From a virus: a stretch of DNA of 22,511 nucleotides. How positions within the stretch are numbered: position 1 is the first letter of the stretch; each line of letters opens with the position of its first letter. The translations under genes and the position numbers were made by a program. The stretch spans positions 1-22,511 of the IMG/VR virus record IMGVR_UViG_3300025771_000212, one strand, 5' to 3'. Positions 6,246 through 13,603 of the stretch are shown here, in pieces. The notes beneath the pieces are model-generated. The model had not been told where the DNA came from. It searched no databases and worked only from the letters and a program-made list of their open reading frames with translations.

Positions 6246-6265
6246 GTTTACAAAAGGAAGTTTTT

Positions 6266-6511
6266 ATGATTGTAGTTTTGAGGCTTAAAACTTACAAAGA
6301 CTATAAGTATATCAATTTTGCTAACGTGACATACTTTGAGCGGTACACAGAAGACGAAACAAAGAGCATGGTTTATTTTGTAAACCGAGAGCCTCTTTTA
6401 GTTCATGTTGACGCTGAGATTATACACGAAGAATTGCAAGAAATCATAGAGGGTATTTTACTTGGCGAAAAAGAGGAACAAAAAGAAGCAGGGGAAAAAG
6501 ATCGTCATTAG
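6266..6511 (+). CDS. Small phage protein of unknown function upstream of terminase
   Basis: An 81-residue product from the ATG at 6266, with AAAGGAAG (6253-6260) just upstream. An in-frame ATG at 6194 exists but would place a terminator hairpin inside the gene and give an implausible Cys-rich N-terminus. The protein begins with a beta-like segment (VVLRLKTYKDYKYI) and ends in a glutamate-rich helix. It overlaps the probable small terminase gene by 50 bases. No family recognised. Confidence 0.6.
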   Translation: MIVVLRLKTYKDYKYINFANVTYFERYTEDETKSMVYFVNREPLLVHVDAEIIHEELQEIIEGILLGEKEEQKEAGEKDRH

Positions 6512-6992
6512 TGAGGAAGAATTTAAAAAAGCTTCTTCTGACTTAATGGAGTTGGTCGCTATTGCTGTTCGTGAAGGATACTCTATTACTGATATAGTTA
6601 GACGATTTGAGGTTGATAGAGATAAGGTTCAAATTATACAAGACCAAGAGCTAGAGATTGCAAAGCAAAATGCACTAAGCCAAAGAATACTTTTTAGGCA
6701 AGATGTCAGAGACAAAATGAATCACGCAAAGAAATTTATGTCTGATGTTATGAAGGGTGATTATGATTTTGAACCTCACAAAAGAACTTCTCTTAAACTA
6801 AGAGCGGCGCAAAGTCTGTTAAGTTTTGGTAAAAGCTTCATTGATGAAGACCCTTTAACGCTTTACGTCGAAGCACCTACGGATAATGTGGAAAAACTTA
6901 ATAAACCTCATTTTGAGGTTGGCATGGATGAGACCGGAAAGACTACCTTTGATGTGGATTACGTAGAGATTAAACCTGATGAAGATAACTGA
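6462..6992 (+). CDS. Probable terminase small subunit
   Basis: 176 residues from a TTG at 6462 with GAGGG (6449-6453) eight bases upstream. A lysine-rich N-terminus (AKKRNKKKQGKK) is followed by a helix-turn-helix-like stretch (YSITDIVRRFEVDRDKV, about residues 41-57) and a long helical region, the usual plan of DNA-recognising small terminases. The strongest evidence is position: it overlaps the start of the large terminase gene by 14 bases. The assignment rests on context and the helix-turn-helix; sequence similarity to a specific family is not obvious to me. Confidence 0.6.
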   Translation: MAKKRNKKKQGKKIVISEEEFKKASSDLMELVAIAVREGYSITDIVRRFEVDRDKVQIIQDQELEIAKQNALSQRILFRQDVRDKMNHAKKFMSDVMKGDYDFEPHKRTSLKLRAAQSLLSFGKSFIDEDPLTLYVEAPTDNVEKLNKPHFEVGMDETGKTTFDVDYVEIKPDEDN

Positions 6993-8493
6993 TGACATGC
7001 TACCGGCGCTTTTGAGGAGAAATCTTCCCAAAAGACCCCAAGCGCCAATTCGGTTTTCTTTGCCGGCTGGATATCATGAATGGCAGAAAATGCTCATGAC
7101 AAGCGATATTAAGCTTATGGTATTCCCTTGCGCTACAAAGGTAGGTAAGACCCTTGGGGGAACAGGAAGGCTAATAGGAAAGAGCCTAGCGGCCCCTGAT
7201 GGGCTTGATGCGACATTTAGAACCATTGCCCCTACCGTTGCATTAACTAGGCTCACATATCAATACTTAAATAGACTGGTCCCTGAAAACTGGCCACAGC
7301 CTAACAATATGTCTTTATCCGATTACCAAGACTTAAACGAAACATGGAGGGCTTTTACACCAGATAGGAGTCAACATAAAGGGACGATGTTTTGGCAGCA
7401 TAATAGCGCCTTAATCGAGTGTATCCATGGTGATAATCCAGAGGTAACAATTGAGGGTGCTAGGGTAATGGGTAACTGCTTTGACGAAGCTGCAAAGTTA
7501 AAGAAGCAGGTTTTTGATTCAGCGGTTTCAACGACTACCCAGACAAACGGCTGGAACTGTCTTTATGGTACTCCACGCGGCAAGAATTTTTATTATGATC
7601 TTTTTATGGAATGCCAGATTCACATGCAATGGGCGGCTAAGAACAATAAGCCACTTGAAATGTTTGCAATGCAAGCTAGAACGATTGATAATCCTTTTGT
7701 ACCAAGGGAAACAATCGCGCGGGCAATGAAATATTTATCAAAGAGAATTTTTAGGCAGTTATTTCTAGCCGAGTTTTTAGATGATGGCTCGGTTTTTGTT
7801 GGGCATAGGGACTGCATTAAAGGCCCACTACTGGACTTTCCAGAAGAAAAGAAGGTGCAATCTTGGTTAGCAGAAGGAGCCGATGAAAAGTCTGTTGTGC
7901 TTGGCGTAGACTGGGCGAAACGTCAAGATTATTATGTAGCCATTGCGATAGATGTAAAGTCTGATGTGCCTAGAGTGGTTGGCTTCCAACGGGTAACGGG
8001 TATTAGCTATAAAAAATGTGTGGGGATGCTTTATAAATTCTCGCAGGAATTTTTAGAAGTGGTGACATGCAGACACGATAGGACGGGTGTGGGCGATGTA
8101 ATTGATGAGATGTTAGAGCCTTTACCTTTTCCGATTGAGCCTGTAGTATTCTCGAACACAAGCAAGTCTAACATGGTTGAAGCTTATATGGTGGCGCTGG
8201 AAGAAAAAGACGTAGAGCTACCGAACTGGCCGGAACTTCTTAAAGAACATGATAATTTTGATGTAACCACAACAAGTTTAGGGCTTCCAAAGTATGAAGC
8301 TAGCGGCGGTGGGCATGACGATATTATCATGGCTTTAATACTTGCATATTTTGCAGTTTCCGAGATGAAAGATTCAGATTTTAGTGTTAGGATACTAGAA
8401 GACCTTTCAAGGGAAAAAGATTTAGAAAAAGAAGAGGTTGATTATTTGAATGATTTAATCAATCAATTTGAAGATGAAGAAGACTATTTTTAA
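6979..8493 (+). CDS. terL: Terminase large subunit (ATPase-nuclease packaging motor)
   Basis: A complete 504-residue large terminase that pumps DNA into the prohead and cuts it. The ATPase half has a Walker-A-like loop CATKVGKT (residues 51-58) and the DEA coupling/Walker B motif in GNCFDEAAKL (D169-E170-A171). The RNase-H-like nuclease half shows GVDWAKRQD (D311), RHDRTGVGD and the C-terminal HDD (H446-D447-D448) acidic triad. Length is normal for the family. The start overlaps the small-subunit gene by 14 bases, and the CsrA-like gene begins two bases after the stop. I cannot infer cos or pac cutting from the motifs alone. Confidence 0.95.
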   Translation: MKITDDMLPALLRRNLPKRPQAPIRFSLPAGYHEWQKMLMTSDIKLMVFPCATKVGKTLGGTGRLIGKSLAAPDGLDATFRTIAPTVALTRLTYQYLNRLVPENWPQPNNMSLSDYQDLNETWRAFTPDRSQHKGTMFWQHNSALIECIHGDNPEVTIEGARVMGNCFDEAAKLKKQVFDSAVSTTTQTNGWNCLYGTPRGKNFYYDLFMECQIHMQWAAKNNKPLEMFAMQARTIDNPFVPRETIARAMKYLSKRIFRQLFLAEFLDDGSVFVGHRDCIKGPLLDFPEEKKVQSWLAEGADEKSVVLGVDWAKRQDYYVAIAIDVKSDVPRVVGFQRVTGISYKKCVGMLYKFSQEFLEVVTCRHDRTGVGDVIDEMLEPLPFPIEPVVFSNTSKSNMVEAYMVALEEKDVELPNWPELLKEHDNFDVTTTSLGLPKYEASGGGHDDIIMALILAYFAVSEMKDSDFSVRILEDLSREKDLEKEEVDYLNDLINQFEDEEDYF

Positions 8494-8495
8494 TT

Positions 8496-8705
8496 ATGGC
8501 TTATGTGACTTATCTAAAACGCGGCGAAGCATTAAAGATCGGGGATAGTGTTATGATTCTCGAATCTGTTAGAGGTGCAAAGATAGTTTTAGAAGTTGAC
8601 GATGATACCGTCATACATAAGCTTTCTTCAGAGGAATTAAAAAATGCCAGATACCGCAAAGCGCCGACATTATCCCAGCCAAAAGAAAAAGATAAAAAAA
8701 CCTGA
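8496..8705 (+). CDS. CsrA-like small RNA-binding-type protein (candidate)
   Basis: 69 residues. The first 45 align by eye with CsrA/RsmA: KRGEALKIGD matches the CsrA R/K-x-x-E-x-(I/L)-x-IGD strand region, VRGAKIVLEV matches its V-x-G-x-(Q)V-x-L-G-(I/V) strand, and TVIHKLSSEEL corresponds to the VHREEI end, with Lys where CsrA has its RNA-binding Arg44. The C-terminal 20 residues are Lys/Pro-rich. CsrA dimers bind GGA in mRNA leaders and block translation. Here the gene lies between terminase and portal, and the portal start and its ribosome site (AGAGGA) lie inside this gene's 3' end. The ribosome site of this gene itself is poor. Chance resemblance in a short beta protein is possible. Confidence 0.5.
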   Translation: MAYVTYLKRGEALKIGDSVMILESVRGAKIVLEVDDDTVIHKLSSEELKNARYRKAPTLSQPKEKDKKT

Positions 8706-10818
8706 AGACATTGGAGAGACTAAGTACATAGACATATACGGAAGACTAGGCGAGCCTACGGGTGGCTTTTGGTCGAGTGAAAACCGAGCGTATATGGATA
8801 TACTTACCATTAAGACCCTTTTCCAATCTGAAGATTGGGTGTTTCTAGCGGTTGACGCGATTGCAGACCCTATTAGTACACTTCCCCTTAAAGTTTACAA
8901 GGTAAGCTACAACGACGAAGGAGAGAGGGTTTTAGACGCTGACATGAGCCATAAGGTAAATGTTAGACTGAGAAAACCAAATAAGTTTTCTACCCAAAAA
9001 GATTTACTTTATGGATTAGCCGCTGACTATGTACTAGCTGGCAATTCATTCGCATGGCTTGGAGATGCTGGAAACCTTTACCATGTACCGGCTGAGAAGG
9101 TTTTATATAGGTGGGGTACTGATAACATTCCAAATGGTTATTATATCGTATCGGATTTTGACGATGCAATGCCGGTTCCACAGTTTGAGACAGACTTAGA
9201 CGAGATGGGACATACAAAAAGACCTAACCCAAGCAGCACAATCTACGGGCTTTCACCTTTTGCACCGGCTAAAAGATCGGTTCTTTTTAACAGGTATTCA
9301 CAAGAATACTTGAACAACTTCTATCTTAAAGGTGCTACTCCACAAATGGTGCTAGAGCTACAGAAGGAAGCACAGGAAAAGAGTTTAAATAGACTTCAGA
9401 CTACTTTCGAGCAAAGCTTTGTCGGGCGTAGAAATCAGCGTAGAACAATGATTTTGCCAAAAGGTGTTCAATCTAAAGTTATTGAGAATAAAATAGCAGA
9501 TCAAAACTTGATTGAGCTAATCGAGATGAATGCAGACAGAATTTTGTCAGTGTTAAAAGTTCCTAAACATGTAGTCGGAAGACAGGAAAGCGGTTCACTT
9601 GGTAGCCAAGAAATGAAAATGGCTATGAAGTATTTCTGGCAAACTACAATCACAGATACGGCTAACGCTTTAAGTCAGACATTATCGAGATTGTTTTATA
9701 AACAACTTGGCCCAGAGTACACAATAGAATTTGATTTTCACAATGTGCCAGAGCTACAGGAAGACGTTTACCAAAAAGCAGAAACGTCTAACAAGATGTT
9801 GGGCTTTATGACTGTGAACGAAGTCAGGAAAATGTACTGGGGTTTAGACCCCGTGGCGGGTGGAGATGTTTTAGCATCGGCGCAGCAAACGCAACCGTTT
9901 TTTATGCCGCAAACTTTGTCAATTCCACAGAGTAACGGCGAAAAAAAAAACGAAAATAAGTTAGACCCTGAAAAAATTAAGCAAGCTATTAAGCAAGTTG
10001 ACGAAGAGATGCGCGGCATTGAGAAAGATAAGTTTGATTCAAGAAACGAAGCGGCATTGGGTGTTTTAATCGAGCAGAATTTAGAAGCGGTTGACCTTCT
10101 AAGAAAGATGGGAAAGAAAACTCTTAAGGCAAGAATAAAAGAATTTTCTATCAAAAAAGAAGAATTTGAAAAAAGGCTTTTTGATTCTTATGAAGCAATG
10201 AAAGAAGAATATTTGGATGGACATAGCGAAGACTTAAAAGATGTTACGGATCTTGGTTTTGACCAGCAGCTAACCTTGTATACGAATCCAGCTAACGCCG
10301 ATGCGATTGCAGCTAGTAAGGAAAGAAGTCAGGACGGAAGATACAGGACATTAGCAGACCGTGGACTTTTCAGTTTTGAGAGCGTGAGAGATACTAGCTT
10401 AGATAATGTAATGAAAGAGATTACAAGAGGGCTAGAAGAAGGACTTTCTATTGACGATGTGGAAAAGAACATTAAGAAATATTTTGAGGTTCATTCTGTC
10501 AATAGGGCAAATACTGTAGCTAGGACAGAAACGCTGCAAGCTTTGACGGTTGGGCAAGAGTCAGTTTTTGACGAAGCAAAGGAAGCTGGTATAGAATTTA
10601 ATAAGGTTTGGATTACCGCACAGGATGAAAGAGTTAGAGCAGATCATGTGGGCGCTAATGGTCAAGAGGCTAACGACGATGGATTTTTTAATGTTGGTGG
10701 AGAAAGCCTAAAATATCCTCGTGACCCTTCTGGAAGTGCTTCAAATACAATCAATTGCAGGTGTACGGTTTTGATGTTGCCAAAAGATGAAGATTTTGAC
10801 TTAGGAGAAATTGCATAA
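8644..10818 (+). CDS. Portal protein fused to MuF-type head morphogenesis domain
   Basis: 724 residues. Residues about 30-425 are an HK97-type portal: LTIKTLFQSEDWVFLAVDAIADPISTLPL-like entry, the YGLSPFAPA region, and VPKHVVGRQESGSLGSQEM near 305. Residues about 520-715 are a MuF/minor-head domain: SVNRANTVARTETLQA, a DERVRADHVGANGQ stretch and NTINCRCTV at the end. The portal forms the dodecameric DNA gate; MuF-type proteins are minor capsid components often ejected or bound inside. The start at 8644 has AGAGGA at good spacing and overlaps the CsrA-like gene by 62 bases. The linker between the halves holds an A10 run (9941-9950) where slippage would truncate the product to a portal of normal length. 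Confidence 0.9.
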   Translation: MPDTAKRRHYPSQKKKIKKPEDIGETKYIDIYGRLGEPTGGFWSSENRAYMDILTIKTLFQSEDWVFLAVDAIADPISTLPLKVYKVSYNDEGERVLDADMSHKVNVRLRKPNKFSTQKDLLYGLAADYVLAGNSFAWLGDAGNLYHVPAEKVLYRWGTDNIPNGYYIVSDFDDAMPVPQFETDLDEMGHTKRPNPSSTIYGLSPFAPAKRSVLFNRYSQEYLNNFYLKGATPQMVLELQKEAQEKSLNRLQTTFEQSFVGRRNQRRTMILPKGVQSKVIENKIADQNLIELIEMNADRILSVLKVPKHVVGRQESGSLGSQEMKMAMKYFWQTTITDTANALSQTLSRLFYKQLGPEYTIEFDFHNVPELQEDVYQKAETSNKMLGFMTVNEVRKMYWGLDPVAGGDVLASAQQTQPFFMPQTLSIPQSNGEKKNENKLDPEKIKQAIKQVDEEMRGIEKDKFDSRNEAALGVLIEQNLEAVDLLRKMGKKTLKARIKEFSIKKEEFEKRLFDSYEAMKEEYLDGHSEDLKDVTDLGFDQQLTLYTNPANADAIAASKERSQDGRYRTLADRGLFSFESVRDTSLDNVMKEITRGLEEGLSIDDVEKNIKKYFEVHSVNRANTVARTETLQALTVGQESVFDEAKEAGIEFNKVWITAQDERVRADHVGANGQEANDDGFFNVGGESLKYPRDPSGSASNTINCRCTVLMLPKDEDFDLGEIA
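9941..9950 (+). other. A10 slippery run in the portal-MuF linker
   Basis: Ten As read in frame as GAA AAA AAA AAC, which includes the classic heptamer A-AAA-AAC (9945-9951). A -1 shift meets TAA at 9957-9959 and gives a 438-residue protein; a +1 shift meets TAG at 9962-9964. Either ends the protein in the linker, just before the MuF half. Whether slippage takes place is not shown by sequence. Confidence 0.4.
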
Positions 10819-12077
10819 TGAAGAAAACTTTAGAAAGCTTTTTGCATATCAAAAGTGCAAAGCAAGACGAAAAAAGCGGTGTTGTGATTGAAGGCTATGC
10901 TAATTACAACGAGATGGATCGAGTTAAAGAAAGAATGGATCCCAAGACGGTTAAGCTAGAAAACTTTCTAAAAAACCCGATTCTTCTCTTTAATCATGAC
11001 ATGGATTACCCAGTGGGAAAGGTGATTGATGTAGAGCCAAGGGAAGAAGGGCTTTATGTCAAGGCCCGCGTATCAGGTGCCAAGAGTTCTAAAATCGAAT
11101 ATATTAGAGAGCTAGTGCTAGAAGGTGTTTTAAAAGCTTTCTCAATTAGGTATGATGTTGAAGACGTTTCCAAAAGCTTTCATGATGACCCAGACAACAA
11201 GGACGGCACCCTAATTACCGATTGGGAATTACAGGAGCTATCCATTGTTACAATCCCATGTCAACAAGATAGCTTGTTTAATTTGGCTCAAGTAAAATCA
11301 TTAGGAGAGGCTAGAGACATGGCACTAAATTTAAAAGGCGCGAGCGCCGCGGCGATGATTAACAAGGCTATTGAGGCAGCGGTAAAAGGTGGAGCCGAAA
11401 AAGGTGACATTATTGAAAAGCTTTCCAAGGTATCAGGCTTAGAGTTGGGCGAAATTAGCCAAGCATTAGCTGGAGACATGACCCCGCTACCAGATCAATT
11501 TAAAGAGGCTTGCAAAGATATTCTCGAAATCGAGTCAAATGATCTTGATAACGCTGATGCTCAAGACGTTGAGAACCAAAAGTCTAAAGAGGGCGACGAA
11601 GAAAAAGAAAAAGGTTCGGATGAAGACAAGGGTGAAGACAAGAAAGAAGAGGAAGCAGACGAAGACAAAATGCCTATGGATAAAGAAAAAGCCGTAGAGC
11701 CTGGGCATGAAAACCCGATGCTAGACAAGCTTGATTCTCTTATATCCATCATGGGAGCCGTTGTTAATAAGTTGGATCTTATGGCACAAATGATGGAAGG
11801 CATGGGCAAGACCGAAAAGCTTGAGTATGAAGACGCAGAAGGCGGCGAAGAAAAAATGACCGAAGAAGAAAAAGAAGCCGAAATGGACGTTGAAGACGAC
11901 GATAAAGGCGGCGATTACAAAGAAGAAGACGATAAGGGCGATTATAAAGAAGACGAAGAAGACGAAGAAGAACAAATGAAAAAGGGCATTAACGAGCTAC
12001 GCGAAAAATATGCTGACCAGTGTAAAAAAGCGGGAATTGATCTTGATGAGTTTTTGAAAGACTTAGAAGAAGAATAA
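10818..12077 (+). CDS. Prohead protease (HK97 gp4-like, S78) fused to an acidic scaffold-like region
   Basis: 419 residues. Residues 1-165 are the HK97-type serine protease: GVVIEGYANYNEMDRV, catalytic His60 in LLFNHDMD, Ser109 in KAFSIRYD, and the conserved LQELSIVTIPCQQDS. The remaining 250 residues are helical and extremely acidic, with low-complexity Lys/Asp/Glu stretches, and end in a charged helix; this resembles a scaffold joined to the protease, so the protein probably guides capsid assembly and then digests itself and the capsid N-terminus. No separate scaffold gene exists between it and the capsid gene. The ATG overlaps the portal stop by one base, with TTAGGAG upstream. Confidence 0.88.
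   Translation: MKKTLESFLHIKSAKQDEKSGVVIEGYANYNEMDRVKERMDPKTVKLENFLKNPILLFNHDMDYPVGKVIDVEPREEGLYVKARVSGAKSSKIEYIRELVLEGVLKAFSIRYDVEDVSKSFHDDPDNKDGTLITDWELQELSIVTIPCQQDSLFNLAQVKSLGEARDMALNLKGASAAAMINKAIEAAVKGGAEKGDIIEKLSKVSGLELGEISQALAGDMTPLPDQFKEACKDILEIESNDLDNADAQDVENQKSKEGDEEKEKGSDEDKGEDKKEEEADEDKMPMDKEKAVEPGHENPMLDKLDSLISIMGAVVNKLDLMAQMMEGMGKTEKLEYEDAEGGEEKMTEEEKEAEMDVEDDDKGGDYKEEDDKGDYKEDEEDEEEQMKKGINELREKYADQCKKAGIDLDEFLKDLEEE
11897..11972 (+). repeat. Acidic tandem low-complexity repeat in the scaffold region
   Basis: Two adjacent copies of GDYKE(E)DDK/GDYKEDEED-type peptide, visible also in DNA as repeated GGCGATTAxAAAGAAGA, followed by a Glu/Asp run. Such tracts grow or shrink by slippage. 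Confidence 0.7.
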
Positions 12078-12110
12078 TTTAGTTCTATGGTGTTGCTGTT
12101 AACAGAAAAC

Positions 12111-12116
12111 TATAAT
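12111..12116 (+). promoter_or_regulatory. Consensus -10 box before the major capsid gene
   Basis: A perfect TATAAT lies 17 bases before the capsid ATG in the 55-base gap after the protease gene. There is no good -35 at 15-19 bases, and no TGn extension, so this is only a candidate for extra capsid expression. Confidence 0.35.
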
Positions 12117-12132
12117 ATGCTAGAGGTATCCA

Positions 12133-13515
12133 ATGTCAAAGAAAGTTAAATCAAAATTAAACGCGATAGAATCTAAAATCAAAGAAGGGCTTGAAAAGTC
12201 TGAAAATGAAAAGGCTTCTGTCATTCATGGTGGTAACAAGATCACCAAGGAGAACAAAACTATGACTACGAGTTCAGAAAAAAGATTGCTTCAAAGCTTT
12301 GGCGTAAAAGACGTTAAGGGACTTTTGGAAGTGAACATTGGAGCGCCTAAGTATGCTCACCTTGATGCAGGGATGAAGCAAGCTGCAATTCAATTAAAGC
12401 AAGATATTGACTGTGCAAGATTTACCGCACAAATTTTTGACGGTGCGCCTTTGGACACTGACAAAAGAGATGCGAAAGTTAAGTTTTTAGATTCAAGCTA
12501 TGCTAAAAATGTTGACCTTAAAGGTAGACTAAAAGCATTTGGTTCTGAAGTAGTTGGTGAAGGTGACGAGTGGGTTCCTACTCTTATCTCTCAAAACTAC
12601 ATTGAGGAATTTCACCTAGAGCAAAAGCTTGCTAAATACTTCAAGCAGGTTCCTATGGCTTCTTCTCCTTTTGAACTTCCCGTACAAACTGATTCAAAGA
12701 AAGCTAAACTAGTTGGCGAAGGTGCTACTAACACTTCAAGAACTTTCGGAACTGAAAAACTAAGCTTCTCAGCTAAGAAAGCTTCTGAGTTTTATGAGTT
12801 GCCAGAAGAACTTAACGAAGATTCAGCACCAGCTATTCTACAACTTGCAAGACAAGAAGTAGTGGATGCTGTTACAAGAGCAATTGAATCAGCTATAATT
12901 AACGGCGACACAGCCGGTAATCACCAAGATTCTGACATTGTTGGAGATGACTTTGACAAAGCTTGGGACGGGCTAAGAAAGGTTGCACTAGCGGCTTCTT
13001 CCACTACGGACTTTGGCGGCGCTGCAATTGACAAAACAAACTTAAATCTTATGCGTAGAAGCATGGGTAAGTACGGTGTAAACCCTGCTAGACTTGCTTG
13101 GGTATTCGGCCCTAGTGCTTATGCACAAGCGCAAAACCTTGAAATTGTCGAGTCACTAGAGAAATACGGCCCTAATGCAACGGTTCTTTCTGGTGCGCTT
13201 GGTGTTTACAACGGTATCGCCGTATGTGTTTCTGAGTGGGTTCGTGAAGACCTTAACGCTACTGGCGTTTATGACGGTGTTACTACCGACAGAACAGCTA
13301 TCCATCTTGTTAACATTGACCGATTCATGATGGGAATGAGAAGACCTATTAGAATCCGAGTTGCACAAGACCCAAGAGCTGAGTTTGACAGATGGCAGCT
13401 AGTTTCCTACACAAGACAAGCCTTCACTGGCCACAAGCAAGCTGGAACTGCTTACGCAAGCGGTACGGTTTCTTCAGAGCGTTCAAGTGTTCTTGGAATC
13501 AACATACTAGCCTAA
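12133..13515 (+). CDS. Major capsid protein, HK97 fold
   Basis: 460 residues from the ATG at 12133 (AGAGG upstream). The main body follows the HK97 plan: an N-terminal helical delta-like segment that the upstream protease would remove, then WVPTLISQNYIEEFHLEQKLAKYF, the E-loop region with KKASEFYELPEELNEDSAP, and the C-terminal P-domain with LARQEVVDAVTRAIESAIINGD, RLAWVFGPSAYAQ and a terminal DRFMMGMRRPIRIRVAQDP. A second in-frame start at 12262 (residue 44) has the better ribosome site, AAGGAG, nine bases upstream. The mature capsid would be the same after protease trimming, so the two starts matter for assembly stoichiometry. A strong terminator follows, as usual for this abundant protein. 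Confidence 0.92.
   Translation: MSKKVKSKLNAIESKIKEGLEKSENEKASVIHGGNKITKENKTMTTSSEKRLLQSFGVKDVKGLLEVNIGAPKYAHLDAGMKQAAIQLKQDIDCARFTAQIFDGAPLDTDKRDAKVKFLDSSYAKNVDLKGRLKAFGSEVVGEGDEWVPTLISQNYIEEFHLEQKLAKYFKQVPMASSPFELPVQTDSKKAKLVGEGATNTSRTFGTEKLSFSAKKASEFYELPEELNEDSAPAILQLARQEVVDAVTRAIESAIINGDTAGNHQDSDIVGDDFDKAWDGLRKVALAASSTTDFGGAAIDKTNLNLMRRSMGKYGVNPARLAWVFGPSAYAQAQNLEIVESLEKYGPNATVLSGALGVYNGIAVCVSEWVREDLNATGVYDGVTTDRTAIHLVNIDRFMMGMRRPIRIRVAQDPRAEFDRWQLVSYTRQAFTGHKQAGTAYASGTVSSERSSVLGINILA
12247..12264 (+). promoter_or_regulatory. Internal ribosome binding site and second start in the capsid gene
   Basis: A full AAGGAG (12247-12252) stands nine bases before an in-frame ATG (12262-12264), which would yield a 417-residue capsid precursor lacking the first 43 residues. 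Confidence 0.5.
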
Positions 13516-13537
13516 TAAGCTTTAAAAGTTTACAATC

Positions 13538-13561
13538 AAAGGGGCAAATGCCCCTTTTTTT
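13538..13561 (+). terminator. Rho-independent terminator after the major capsid gene
   Basis: AAAGGGGC pairs with GCCCCTTT around an AAAT loop (13538-13557), with seven Ts at 13555-13561. It ends the head-gene unit. Confidence 0.92.
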
Positions 13562-13603
13562 AGATGTTGCTGCAAACATAACACTTCACCAATTAACGCC
13601 GGT

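Noticed and set aside
6194-6265. Upstream in-frame ATG extending the small gene before terminase
   Set aside because: A perfect terminator hairpin (6205-6233) lies inside this part, and a good AAAGGAAG site precedes the ATG at 6266.
11721-11975. Minus-strand frame coding for a Phe-rich, membrane-like peptide
   Set aside because: It is the reverse reading of the GAA/GAC-rich acidic tract of the protease-scaffold gene, so the Phe/Val richness is a by-product.
12091-13572. Shared octamer TGTTGCTG at 12091-12098 and 13565-13572, both upstream of genes
   Set aside because: Two copies of an eight-base word with no further shared context in a window of this size can be chance.
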